Assembly: GCF_009870125.1 (NCBI RefSeq)
Contig: NC_046681.1
Span: 25,442,001 to 25,506,000 of the forward strand
DNA length: 64,000 nt
From: Drosophila pseudoobscura
Taxonomy: Eukaryota; Arthropoda; Insecta; Diptera; Drosophilidae
Direction: 5' to 3'
The notes beneath the pieces are model-generated. The model ran no database searches, was not told the DNA's origin, and saw only the letters and a program-made list of their open reading frames with translations. Both the position numbers and the translations under genes were made by a program. Shown here in pieces: positions 27,401 to 38,325 of this stretch (position 1 is its first letter; every line of letters begins with the position of its first letter).

Positions 27401-30400
27401 ACGTTTGGCCTAATAGACATAGAGGAGTCCCCAGTCTCCCCCTGCTTGTTTTTTTTGGGTATAGTCTCTTCCTGCAGTACCTTTGATGATGATAATGATG
27501 TTGTTGTTGTTGGGGAGGCGGCGGATGATGATGATGATGATGAGGAGGAGGCCGTTCGTCTGGAGACTAGACTTTCACTATTAATTGTCGATTTTCATCA
27601 ATTGTTGTTGTTCATTGTAGTTGCACTCGGATACGGCGGATGGGCTGATGCGGCAATGCTTAATGGCCAATGGGTAATGGGTAATGGGGTTGGTATTTAA
27701 AGTTGAGCAGAAAAAAGCTGACTCTGAAAACTGTAGAAGGAGAAGAAAAACCCAATTTCTGTAACCGTCCTCGAATCGAAAATTTTCATATCGAAATTGG
27801 ATCTATTACTCAACTCAGGGTTCCTGCCACAGAGAGTGAGAGACAATTTGATTGATTTATGCAATCTCAGACCTTTCCTCCGTCTATTGTCTAGCAGGTC
27901 TAGCCTATAGTTAATTGCTCATCCAGCAGAAGATCCGCTCCACTCCACTCCACTCCATTCTTCTGCGAGTCTGTTATATCATCGGCTAGAGGATGGAGGG
28001 GGACACATTTGCATTCAATCCAACATTTGACATAGTTTTGAGATGGCATTCTACAAAGCGATTGAGACGCCGACAATGTCTGAATATTTGTCACTGCCAA
28101 AGTGCCAAAGTGCCGACCTGCCTCTGCCATCTCTCATATAGCCATACCCAAAAATGGGGGAAACGGGCCCGGGGCACCCCACAACAGAACCCCAATAGAA
28201 CAACATTTATGATTAGTTTTTTTCCATATGGAAGTTGGCTTGAGGTTGCCAAATGCAGCGCTTAATCATCTATAAGGCAAGTTATGCCTTTTCGATTTGT
28301 CGCCGGTGGAAACTTGAAATTCTGGTAGAGTCGGAGAACGTTTTCTAGAGTGTGTGGAAGATGTTACAAGTAATTTACTGGCTCTTTTTTCGCTTGTGGG
28401 TCAAATCTAAGGGGCCTAGGTAATTTAAGAATTTGAAAAATGTAATTGCGATAACGAGTGATCATGAATGATCTGGAGATAAGTTTAAATTTATGATAGA
28501 AGCAAGTTTTTAACCACTTTAGATATTTTTTGTTCTATATAATTTATTTTTAAATGATAAAATTTTTTAAATCAATTAACAAGCTATTTTATATGTAATT
28601 AAACTCTGATGTTTATCCCTTTATCGAGGATCGTTATCCTATAACATTAATTTTACAGAGATTTTGTACATGCTGATTATTTTGAAAAACGTTCAACCAA
28701 TTATTGTACTATTTGTAATCTTTTTATGGCCAAATAATTGGTTTTCTTTGCAAAAGAAAATTGTTCAATTGGTTGAAAGATGATTAATGGTTTCACCAAC
28801 ATCATGTAGAGATATAATATCTCATTTTGTTAAAGAGTTAAATGGGAAGTTGTTATATTTGAAGTGAAATTTGTTTATCTTGTCTTAAACTTGTGGAATC
28901 CATTTAAACACAGGCATTTAGTGGATTTATTGATCGTTTTTTATGGAGAGAAAAGCAGATTCCCAAAAATATCCTAAAATTTCAATAATTTTATATTTTT
29001 TTCTTTCCCATCAAAGAGGACAAATCTCTCAAGCATAAATTTGTGCAATATTTCAATACTCTGAAATGCACCTATCATGAATATTTATAAATTGTATATA
29101 CACACATTTATCTATATTTTTTTTCATATTTTTTTTATGACTGCCCTCCATGAACTGCGTCCACGTTTTTCTCGGTTTTTGTGTTGTTTGTTGCTGGTTT
29201 TTTCGGTGTTTGTTGGGTCTACGACAACTGACACGACAGCCAAACAGCAACCAAAATCATTTATTAATTTGTCAAATTCAAGCCAAGAGACACACGTTAG
29301 GAAATCCACAATCCACAATCTGGTGGTGGGCCATGATTATTATTTTTCAGTTTTTTAGTTGTTTCTTTACGTCTTTTTGTCGGGCTATAACTAATTCTTG
29401 CAGATAAAAAGTGTCAAAAGAGTCAGACGGCCAAGAAGTCAACTAAAGTCGGGGGTAAAAAATCAGTGAAAAATAACTAAATACACAGCAAAAGTTGATT
29501 AGTGAGAAATATTGTAGGTATACAATATACGAGTATTCGTATGTAGATACTCGCCATGTGTGAAAAATAGTTTTGTTGAAGTTTGGCTATAATTATGGGT
29601 TGGCTTAATTAATGGGTTTGATGACAGTTTATTACTTGCTGGAGATTTATGCGGACTTGCAGAGGAAAATTTGTATACAAAAAAAGACAATTTATAGAAG
29701 AATAGTTATAGGATAGAATGTGTAATTTTTCGATTGAATATTAATACATTTTGCTCCCAATTGCAATCCTCATAAATATCTCCCTTTTCTATTATCGTTA
29801 CAAGAGAATACTCTTCAATTATTCTTCAATTTTTCAATAATTTCGTTTCACAAAATTATGCAAATTATGAAAAATGATTTCACAAAGCCACAAAACGAAC
29901 CGCGCTGCCACACAGATTCGATGAGGATTTTGCAATGCGAATAAGCCAAAATATTTATTATAATCAAAAAAAAAAAAACAACAAAAAAAGCAGCGAACAC
30001 CCGCAACGTGGCAGGGAACAACGCGATGCCCCGGCCGAGCCAATGGGGCAGCCAACCCAGAGCCAGGGAACGTGCAACAACGGACAACACAATTTATTAC
30101 ATTTTATGTGCCGCATTAACCGAGAGATGGAGATGTGATCCTCGTTTCGTTTAGGTTGCTTTTTACTGGGGGGTTGGGGTGAGTTTTTTTTGGCAACATC
30201 TTCGTTTCTTGGTTGCAACGTGAGCTTGCCTCATGCTAACCCCGCGCGACACAATGGGGAGGTGTCGTGGCAGGCATCGCTCCCCCTCACCCTCTCCATA
30301 TACATCTATATATTTATATATGTGGACAGTCGGTGGAGTTTTGAGCATTTCTAATTAAGACATTCGATACGGAGGAGGCTTGCGTGTGGAACGCAAGACA

Positions 30401-30638
30401 ATTGGGCAACGAACGGCAGCAGCAGAAACAGCGGCAACAGTGGCAACGGCAGCTTATGAATCTTCTCATATCTGAGACAGTAGTCATGGCAGATATATTT
30501 CTGTGGCATTTCACCAACCATTTAGCATTAAGCGCACCCCAGAGACACCCGCCGCAATGGCATTCACGCCCGCTTGACTTCGAAAGTATTCTAAATTGCT
30601 AAAGACCTTTTCCTTTTGTATCCTTTTTGCAGGTGCAG

Positions 30639-30670
<32 letters not shown>

Positions 30671-33600
30671 GCAGCAGTAACCGCAGGAGGAGCCACATCA
30701 GCAGCCAGTCAGCCCCGCAAGTCGAAACTCCTCGTCGAGCGGAAAGTCGGGAAAACTGACAGCAACACTGACAGCGCAACAGAAACTACAGAAGCTCCGG
30801 CTACGACAGCAACATCTGCAACATCAACAGCAGGCGCAGCAACAACAACAACAACAACAGGGGGAACAACAGCGAGTGCAACTGCAACAACAGCAGCAGC
30901 AATCCATACAACAAAAATCAGCCAAGTGAGGCTTAATAACCCAGCGACAACAAGCATGTTACTTTTGCAACCCAATGTAAGATCGTCATATATAAAATAT
31001 AAGTATAAATATACTCCAGGGATATCATGGGAAAAAGTCATAACTATTCATTAATGGTAGGATCATCTGATAGAGAAAACAATATTTAAATTTATTTACA
31101 CTCCCAGAAACTCCATAAATATTGCCAATTTCCAATCCCCATATCCCGCTGTGGTATCTATTTGAAAGAAAAGAAAACATCCTGAGCGTAAAGTGTGCAA
31201 AAATGGTATGCAAATTGCCCATGTCCATATGCATAACCAAATCCAAAGATGAATGGAAACGCTAATTGCCAGCTGCGAAGAGTTAAGTGGAGTCAAGTTG
31301 TCTTTACTCATAACACACCCCAAAGGCAGCCCATAGGCAGCCACAACACCAAGCGAACAATTAGATGTCTATTGTTAGGAGAAATATGTGTTTGGAAAAC
31401 ATTTTGTCCAGACCATAACCAATTGGGAAAACATTCTAAAGAGTTGTTCAGTGCTATCCTAAGGGTGGCTCAGGGCATAGAACCAATGGCAGTGGCTCAA
31501 GGAATTGCGCATGTCCTGAGGGAAAGTTAGACTCCACCAATCCATACGAGCATACCCATATCCATGGCCTATTCTGTTAGCTATCAGGCTGCGATTCATT
31601 CAGTTACTAATTTAGTCGGCTGTGGACTGTCTTTCGTTGCAGAGCTCCTTTAGTTCATTGTCGCCCTTTGATAATTTCTCCTCGCAATCCGCGACGACGA
31701 CCACAACGTCGTCGGTAACCGCAGCAGCAGCTGGACACCATCATCTTCAGCAGCAGCAGCAGCAACATCATCATCTCCAACAGCAACATCTGCAGCATCA
31801 GCAGCAGCAACAGCAACAGCAGCAGCAGCAGCAACAACATCATCATCAGCAGATCCTAAACTCCCAACAACACCTGCTAAAGACCGAGTCACTGCTCTCC
31901 CATGAGGAGGATCAGTTGATCAGCAACCTGAACGACGTGGCCGGATCGCACAGTGAGCTCTTCTCGGATCTCTTCTTCCCCTCGGACTCGAACAACTCGC
32001 TGCTCTCGCCGACGACCAGCGGCTATCCGGATAATCCATCTGGCGAGGATCTTACCAGCTCCATCGAGAACCTCACCAAGCTCACGTGTCTGCGGGACAA
32101 GCGGCTCTCCTCCATTCCCGAGCAGCAGCTCAGCTCTGAGCAGGAGCAGCAGCTCTGCCTGCTCAGCCTTCGCTCCAGCAGTGATCCAGCCATAGCCCTC
32201 CACGCCCAACAGCAGCAGCAGCAGCAGCAACAGCCCCAGCAGCAGCAGCAGCAGCAACAGGAGCAACAGCGGCAACCCGGTTCCGGCCAAATCCAGCTGA
32301 TCTCGCCCATCGGTGGCCCTCTGTCCTGCGGCAGCAGCCTGCCCAGCTTCCAGGAGACCTACTCCCTAAAGTACACCAGTAGCAGCGGCAGTAGTCCCCA
32401 GCAGGCCTCCTCCTCCTCGACGGCGGCTGCCACGCCAACCGATCAGGTGCTGACCCTCAAAATGGACGAGGACTGCTTCCCCCTGACCAGTGCCGCCGAG
32501 GTTATGTCCGGGTGGAATGCCAGCCCGGCTCCAGCTCCCGCCCAGCTCCAGCAGCTCCACACGCTCCAGACACAGTCCCAGTCCCAGTCCCAGATGTCGC
32601 ACTCACATCCGCATCCCAACAGCAGCAGCAGTGGCAGCAACAACAACAACAACGGCGGCAGCAGTGGCTACAACTACCACGGACACTTCAATGCCGTCAA
32701 TGCCAGCGCCAATCTCTCGCCCAGCTCCTCGGCCAGCTCCCTCTACGAGTACAATGGTGTCTCCGCTTCCGATAATTTCTACGGACAGCAGCAACAGCAG
32801 CCAAACTATCATGTAAGTAAACCATATAACTAGACTGAAAGTAAGCCCACAAGTCCATGATATGTTCGGTCCTAAATTTACCTAAACTCTATGACAATCT
32901 ATGGAGATAGATGCATATTTATACCTATAGTATGAAAAGTATATCAATGAAAACGAACCAATTCGATCCCATAAGGCAAGTAGAATTCAATTTTCTTCGA
33001 GGGTAAATCCAAAGTGAACAAAGGCCACATTTTATTTTCGTATTCCCCCAAATCTATGGATCTTCAATACAATTTCTATCATATCTTTTATCTCTAATCT
33101 TTAATCCCCAGAACTACAATTCACATAATGGAGAACGCTACTCGTTGCCCACCTTTCCCACCATCTCGGAACTGGCGGCGGCCACAGCTGCTGTGGAGGC
33201 GGCGGCAGCAGCCTCCATTTCTGCTTCAGTGGGGCCGACGCCGGTGCGTCGATCCTCGTTGCCTGTGCAGCGGACAGTCTCACCCGCCGGTACCTCCGCC
33301 CAGAGCCCCAAGCTGGCCAAGATCACGCTGGGTCAGCGGCATCACGCCCATGCCCATGCCCACGCCCATCCTCTGCAGTTGAGTTCGGCGCCCAATTCGT
33401 CGGCCAGTTCTCCGGCAAGTGCCGCAGGGGCAGATCTCCAGGCGGGACGACTGCTGCAAGCGGCCTCCCAGCTGTGCGCCGTCTGCGGGGACACTGCCGC
33501 CTGTCAGCACTATGGCGTGCGGACCTGCGAAGGCTGCAAGGGATTCTTCAAGCGGACGGTGCAGAAGGGCTCCAAGTACGTCTGCTTGGCGGACAAGATG

Positions 33601-34544
33601 TGCCCGGTGGACAAGCGGAGACGCAATCGGTGTCAGTTCTGTCGCTTCCAGAAGTGTCTGGTCGTTGGCATGGTCAAGGAAGTGGTTCGCACGGACTCCC
33701 TCAAAGGACGTCGGGGTCGTCTGCCCTCAAAGCCGAAATCGCCACAGGAGTCGCCGCCATCCCCACCCATTTCCCTGATAACGGCTCTGGTGAGGAGCCA
33801 TGTGGACACCACGCCCGATCCCTCGTGCCTGGACTACACCCACTACGAGGAGCCGTCGATGAGCGAGGCGGACAAGGTGCAGCAGTTCTATCATCTGCTG
33901 ACCAGTTCGGTGGATGTGATCAAACAGTTTGCGGAGAAGATACCCGGCTACTTGGATCTCACGCCTGAGGATCAGGAGCTGCTCTTCCAGTCGGCCTCCC
34001 TGGAGCTGTTCGTCCTGCGTCTGTCCTATCGCGCCCGCAGCGACGACACCAAGATGATCTTCTGCAACGGCACCGTGCTCCATCGCAGTCAGTGCCAGCG
34101 ATCTTTCGGCGAGTGGCTGAACGACATCATGGACTTTAGTCGGAGTCTTCACAGCCTGGAGATTGACATATCAGCTTTTGCCTGTCTCTGTGCCCTCACG
34201 CTGATCACAGGTAGGCATCCACTCATCCACTCAATCCCAAAGAGAATCGTCCTTTACTGAAATATATCTTCCTTGAAACCCCTTTAGAGCGGCATGGCCT
34301 GCGTGAGCCGAAGAAGGTGGAGCAGCTGCAGATGAAGATCATTGGTAGTCTGCGCGATCATGTCACCTACAATGCCGAGGCCCAGAAGAAGCAGCACTAC
34401 TTCAGCCGGCTTCTGGGGAAACTTCCGGAGCTGCGATCCCTCAGTGTTCAGGGATTGCAGCGGATCTTCTATCTGAAGCTGGAGGATCTGGTGCCAGCGC
34501 CAGCCCTCATCGAGAACATGTTCGTCACCACATTGCCCTTCTAG
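2926..34544 (+). CDS. Hr38: Hr38, NR4A-type nuclear receptor (long form)
   Basis: Spliced CDS: join(2926-3451, 30633-30925, 31643-32812, 33112-34210, 34288-34544), 3345 nt, 1114 aa; every junction has GT/AG and matching phase. Known: Hr38 is the fly NR4A (Nurr1/Nur77) orphan receptor, a nuclear DNA-binding protein that partners Ultraspiracle, responds to ecdysteroids through a ligand-independent mode, and is an activity-induced gene in neurons. Seen: low-complexity Gln/Ser/His/Asn N-terminus, acidic activation segment near residues 355-440, two zinc fingers at about 785-850 with the P-box CEGCKG, and a ligand-binding domain ending in the NR4A-type tail [10 protein letters not shown]. Met547 (32462-32464) is the likely start of a shorter 568-aa isoform, as the short melanogaster form begins at the equivalent MDEDCF. 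The gene converges on the RING gene downstream. Confidence 0.95.
5076..5102. promoter_or_regulatory. Cluster of GCACGC (GCGTG) motifs
   Basis: Three GCACGC units spaced 8 bp apart (between about 5077 and 5098) read GCGTG three times on the minus strand. GCGTG is the core bound by bHLH-PAS factors of the AhR/Spineless type; a CACGCG here also fits Hairy-class sites. The sequence pattern is direct; factor assignment is inference. Confidence 0.25.
5278..5295. promoter_or_regulatory. E-box plus CRE composite
   Basis: CACGTG at 5278-5283 is followed four bases later by TGACGTCG at 5288-5295. The latter sits in the 11-mer CTGATGACGTC (5284-5294), which recurs at 12577 and 12710. CACGTG is the E-box of Clk/Cyc and Max-type bHLH proteins, TGACGTCG a one-mismatch CREB/ATF site. 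Confidence 0.4.
9975..10012 (-). other. Potential G-quadruplex tract (minus strand)
   Basis: The plus strand has a run of C blocks (CCC, CCCCC, CCCCC, CCCC, CCCCC) separated by one to eight bases. On the minus strand this satisfies the four-G-run rule. It lies inside the Hr38 intron, so the G-rich strand is the transcription template. Confidence 0.35.
11263..11270. promoter_or_regulatory. Perfect palindromic CRE
   Basis: TGACGTCA, the full CREB/ATF consensus, inside the Hr38 intron. CACGTG E-boxes lie nearby at about 11057 and 11404. Hr38 is known as an activity-regulated gene, so CRE sites are plausible effectors; binding is not shown by sequence alone. Confidence 0.4.
12575..12721. promoter_or_regulatory. 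Paired CRE sites sharing a 13-mer
   Basis: AACTGATGACGTC occurs at 12575-12587 and again at 12708-12720, 133 bp apart. The second forms a perfect TGACGTCA (12714-12721), the first TGACGTCC (12581-12588). A CACGTG E-box follows at about 12813. The shared flank beyond the 8-bp CRE suggests a longer common site or a small duplicated element. Confidence 0.45.
15536..16039. promoter_or_regulatory. Homotypic ATCGAT cluster
   Basis: ATCGAT occurs at 15536, 15702, 15872, 15979, 15990, 16023 and 16034: seven palindromic hexamers in about 500 bp, most followed by TA, TT or TG. ATCGAT is recognised by Cut/Onecut homeodomain proteins, and CGAT-containing clusters also attract DREF and BEAF-32. A candidate enhancer or boundary element; the factor is not determinable from sequence. 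Confidence 0.4.
16896..16932. repeat. Minisatellite of GGATTGTC
   Basis: Four to five tandem copies of an 8-bp unit GGATTGTC, the last ones degenerate, embedded in GATCG-rich sequence (GATCGGTGATCGGTGGATCG before, GATCGATCGGTGATCGTCAG after). A CT/GT-rich microsatellite lies just upstream at about 16819-16860. Confidence 0.7.
19699..19949. repeat. CAT/ATG trinucleotide arrays
   Basis: (CAT)n at about 19699-19731 and again at about 19911-19934. The second switches directly to (GAT)n, so its two halves form an inverted repeat around 19932-19935 able to fold as a hairpin. Intronic, with no coding support. Confidence 0.6.
25701..25725 (+). other. Potential G-quadruplex tract (plus strand)
   Basis: Four G runs of 5, 5, 5 and 4 separated by exactly two bases (CT) each time, starting at 25701. 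It is on the transcribed sense strand of the Hr38 intron, so both nontemplate DNA and pre-mRNA could form a four-tetrad structure. The regular GGGGGCT unit suggests expansion by slippage. Confidence 0.5.
27308..27550. repeat. Three neighbouring trinucleotide arrays
   Basis: (CGG)n at about 27311-27326, (GAC)n at about 27379-27403 and (GAT)n at about 27523-27541 followed by GAGGAGGAG, all within 250 bp. All lie in the Hr38 intron without coding support. Confidence 0.65.
30633..30925 (+). CDS. Hr38: Hr38 coding exon 2 (Ala/Thr-rich)
   Basis: 293 bp between a pyrimidine-rich acceptor (CTTTTTGCAG) and donor CAA|GTGAGG. It takes phase 1 from exon 1 and leaves phase 0 for exon 3, which begins exactly on a codon. 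The 97 whole codons are almost pure Ala/Thr/Ser low complexity with a short central charged stretch ([15 protein letters not shown]). Joining exon 1 straight to exon 3 would create TAG at the junction, so the long isoform needs this or an equivalent exon. The other frames of the same DNA read poly-Gln or poly-Ser but close early. The call rests on phase and splice signals, not on homology I can verify. Confidence 0.65.
31643..32812 (+). CDS. Hr38: Hr38 coding exon 3 (polyQ, activation region)
   Basis: 1170 bp, phase 0 at both ends; acceptor TTTCGTTGCAG, donor CAT|GTAAGT. Encodes residues 274-663. It has long Gln/His tracts written with mixed CAG and CAA codons, then a well-ordered acidic-hydrophobic block ([20 protein letters not shown]) typical of an AF-1 activation region, a second polyQ tract, and the MDEDCF methionine at 32462 that can begin the short isoform. 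LK353TE and LK546MD fit the sumoylation consensus. The C-terminal [20 protein letters not shown] block is strongly characteristic of Hr38. Confidence 0.9.
33112..34210 (+). CDS. Hr38: Hr38 coding exon 4 (DNA-binding domain, LBD start)
   Basis: 1099 bp; acceptor ATCCCCAG, donor ACAG|GTAGGC, leaving phase 1. It begins [20 protein letters not shown] and contains an Ala-rich tract. The two C4 zinc fingers lie at about 33475-33672 (CAVCGD to CRFQKC), with P-box CEGCKG, which selects the NGFI-B-type AAAGGTCA element in this family. The [20 protein letters not shown] extension that follows is the A/T-box region contacting the 5' A bases. The first part of the ligand-binding domain follows. A Met stands in the second-finger loop ([12 protein letters not shown]), where I recall Asn in melanogaster. 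Confidence 0.95.
34288..34544 (+). CDS. Hr38: Hr38 coding exon 5 (LBD end, AF-2)
   Basis: 257 bp after an acceptor CCCCTTTAG; the split codon G|AG gives the Glu of [13 protein letters not shown]. Ends TTC TAG at 34542-34544. It encodes the C-terminal helices of the ligand-binding domain, including [20 protein letters not shown] and the terminal AF-2 helix with the LPF end shared by NR4A receptors. The intron before it is 77 bp. Confidence 0.93.
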
Positions 34545-37500
34545 GCAGTCCAAATCCACATCACAACATTGCTTCCTTCAACCTAGACCTAAGTTAGACC
34601 CACTAAGAACTAGGTAATCCATAACTAGCTTTAGTAGAAACCCCAATAAAAAAATCAAAGAAAAGAAAAAAAAAAAGAAAACAAAAAACCCAGTGAGTGC
34701 AAGTATGCAGCAGACCCAGGCCATATCTATAGTTCGAGGATAGATAGTTAGACAACCATCATCCCCTTCGGATAATTACGGACATGAATATTTGAAAGAG
34801 TTTCGTAAGGAGCGGAGTGCATTGCTGGCTCCTTCGTGACTTGTCAGCGCCCAAAGGAAATTACAACTTGTTGACGTTAATTGTTCAAATTGTTTAATTT
34901 CAACTGTCAAAATCAATAGGCGTGCACGCACAAGACCCACGGACTTCAATGGCTTCAATGGCAAACACTTTCACAGCACAACCCTTCCGACTCAGCTCTG
35001 AGCTTGCTCAACATTCATTGTTAACCGACCGACAAATCGACAGACAGACACACGGACACACAGCCTGGACAGTACGCTCTTTTGCCTTTGTTTTTGCTAC
35101 CTTCTAGTCAATTGTTTTAAGCGTTACAAAACCACAATTAGAGCTATGCGATTATTATTTGTAGGATATATATGAGCCCTTAGAAAGGTCCCTCCAGAAT
35201 AAGTGAAAAAAATACTAAATAATAGTTGAATGGCCATAAATTGGAGACATTCAATAGCCAATAACCATGTTTTGCTTTCTTAATGTTTTCCTCTTTTAGG
35301 ATAGAACATCCAGTTTGTGAAAATCAACTATCAGATCATATCATAGAAATGCCATGCTTGCCCTCTAGCTAAGATAATTCCCAACCATTACCCCAACCAA
35401 GTATTTCTGTAAAATCTATAGATAGGTTTAGATATATAGGATAACACTAGGTATACTTTGGTTCAAGTTATGTATCAACAATGCACTCAACCAGTGCACA
35501 TTGAGAGTTTAAGTACCTTTTTGTGATGATTGTGTCTGACACAGAGAGTTGTTGCACACAAACACACACAAATCTAGCCGATAAGAAAAGATATATCTGT
35601 TAATCTCTAGAATATAACATAACCTAAGTATTTCGGTAGCGTAGCCCAAAACCCATATGTGTATAGTGTGTACGTTCCAAACGAGAAACGATAAAAAAAA
35701 AACATAAAAAACCTTATTTAATCTTAGCCACTCCAACTGAGTTCTCAAAGAAAAGGCAAATGGATCGATCGATCCGTTTGCCACTCTCTCTATATGTGTG
35801 TTATTTCGATAGGAAACCCCCTCTATGTGATTTTGTGATAGATTGGCATTGAACTCAACTCTGAATATATAGTATGTCTATGTCTATAATACATATACAA
35901 TACATGCATAAATTTATATATTTTGATGTCTAACTTTTGTATGGTTTATTTTATACGTACAACTTTTCTTTGATAACAACAAAAACAAAACAAAAAATTA
36001 AGATCGTTAGCTAGCAAGAAATATTTAATAGTATATTTCGAGGAAATTTCAAAGTACAGCCTTTAGCAACTTTCCAATTAATGTTTGTATTAAAGGAAAA
36101 CATTTTCTATGTGTAAAATTCAAGACTTTTATAGAACTAAAATGTTAACTGAAAAAAGGAAAAAAGAAATTGTTTGAATATGAGCAACATACATATCTCT
36201 TCAAGCTTTCGAGTGCACAGAACAGAACCGTTAAGTGTTATTATTATCTATATAATTTATACGAAACGAAACCGATTGGCATGCCTATATAAAATATACA
36301 TTTTAGATAGATCATTAATAAATTATTACAGTACATGTAGCACAAGAGACAGATGTTCGATGATGTTCAGACAAGTAGTTTTTGTACCATCTTTAAGAAG
36401 AACTTAGGCCAAGATAAACTAAGAATAAAAACAATGATCTGCATGCGGCTAAGCTGAAGCTATAAACTTACATATACATATATATATATTATATACATTT
36501 ACATCACTGATCAAGTTGACAAATTTAGAAATTTAGAGCAATAATTCATAAGCAGACGGCACTTTGAATAAACTATAACTAAAGCTAAAACTACAAACTG
36601 AACTTGTAACGGTTAGGAACGGGAATAAAACAGGACAAAAACACAGGAACAAGTTGACAGGTGACCAATACAGTTTGAAAGCGATGTAAGTTAGGTTCGG
36701 GTTCGAAACCCTCAAAACGATGCCATTTTATAGCCGTTACAACAATGTATATCAATCACGCACCACAAACACACTTACATATAATAACATATATATGATA
36801 TATAATAGTCATAAGGAAACTACTTTGTACCTACACAAAACATACAATACATGAAACCTTCATACATACTATATACTATATACAGATACATATATTTTGA
36901 ATAGAAAGAAAAAACAACAACTTTTACAAGTTACTTCTGGCGCAAATGCGACATATATACATACTATATAGCCATAACCGGAACATACAAATACATATTT
37001 TTTGGGTTCGTTGTTCTTTTTGTAATTTTATATATACATACATATGTACATACGCATACATATAGTACTACTATATGTGAATGTCAAGTGTGGATTCATA
37101 TTTTTGAGATAAAGTTACAAAAGAGAAAACCAAAAGAAGAAAAAAATGGCAACCAACCGTAAAACGTGAAATTTTTCGATGAACCGATTTTAAAAGAAAA
37201 CTTTTTAAACATGCTATGAAAATGATATACATAATATATACACCTACACACTATATATTTTGAAATATATATACATATATATTTTACTATAAAAGAGTTC
37301 AGATTTAGACTAGGAGCAGCGCCTCAAGCTTTATATAAAAAACAAATTGGCACAAATTAAATTTAAAGCATTAGTTAGATGTTTTTCGAAAGATAATATT
37401 ATACATAATGCGTCTATTGGTGCAGATCAGATCATATATCCACAAAACACACCCTCAGATAGAGATTCACCCACACCACACAACACACAACAGAGATAGT

Positions 37501-38040
37501 AACTTAAGCTATATTCAACCTATTTGTGCGCCGACTACTAGCAAAGACCGGTACCAGAAGAAATACCTAAAGATGCTATAAGTATACATATAGTGTAACA
37601 GTTATTTTATGCTATATAGATGAGTACAGAGAAGCGTTATGGTTATATAGCCCGTTGTGTAATTTTATTCTAATTTGTACGTTTCATTTAACTCTTAAAT
37701 ATCGGAAACAATATGCATATGAATGTTATGGTATAGATACATATATAGTACATAATATATATTTATATATAGGTATATGTATATATATGTATGTATGTAT
37801 TTATGTATCGGGCAATTCAATTTACTCTTCAATTCAATACAAAGCAAAGCAAATCATTTCATTTCGAATTAAATTTATATTTAAATAAAGATGTAAGCCT
37901 AAACATAAAAACATGAAACATTTTTTCTATATCTGTCTTTTAAACAAATTAGTTATACAAACCAAAACGTATTTACATAAATGTATACAACAAAAATCGT
38001 ATATTCTAATTGGTTTGAAATAAAAACTAAATCAATTTAA
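34545..38040 (+). other. Hr38 3' UTR and downstream AT-rich DNA
   Basis: No coding sequence. AATAAA occurs about 100 bp after the stop (34645-34650) just before an A-rich tract, then near 36318, 36423, 36565 and 36625, and further at about 37884 and 38021, so alternative polyadenylation is likely. Candidate post-transcriptional motifs on the sense strand: K box TGTGATA (35834-35840), Brd box AGCTTTA (37327-37333) and Pumilio-type TGTANATA (37045-37052, 37778-37785). TATA/GTAT simple repeats are frequent. The part from 36703 onward is duplicated downstream. The true 3' end is unknown. Confidence 0.5.
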
Positions 38041-38243
38041 TTTCTCCGAGTATGTGTTACAAACAGTTCACGTGTTGTATCATCTGGGATTCGAATGCTC
38101 TTTTGTTTTATTCTAGCTGTGCGTAAAATTAAAAATATTTTTTATTATTATTAAAATTATTGCAGACACTTCTCCTGAGTCTTTTAGGATTTTTGTATTG
38201 TCTTTCGTTCTATATCTTTGGATATATCTTAACTTATGCTAGT

Positions 38244-38249
38244 TTTATT
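38244..38249 (-). terminator. Poly(A) signal of RING copy A
   Basis: AATAAA on the minus strand (TTTATT on the plus), about 77 bp after the stop codon, the nearest canonical signal. The same hexamer is preserved in copy B at about 41152-41157. Confidence 0.5.
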
Positions 38250-38325
38250 GGAGCTTGACATTCGAATTAGCAGTCTTATGTAGGGGTGTGATTCTTCAAC
38301 TAACTTATAAAATATGTAAAGGTCT

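Larger units (their letters stand above)
3452..30632 (+). other. Hr38 first coding intron, about 27 kb
   Basis: Bounded by GTATGT and CTTTTTGCAG. No nested gene, transposon ORF, tRNA or rRNA was recognised; open frames inside are short, simple in composition and unsupported by start or splice context. The intron is dense in microsatellites and transcription-factor-type motif clusters listed separately. Long first introns of regulated fly transcription-factor genes usually hold tissue-specific enhancers and alternative promoters; that is the likely role here, by inference. Confidence 0.75.

Noticed and set aside
36695..36712. GGGTTCGAAACCC resembling a tRNA B box or T-arm
   Set aside because: No acceptor stem, D-arm or anticodon arm can be drawn around it; it is simply the left edge of the duplicated unit.
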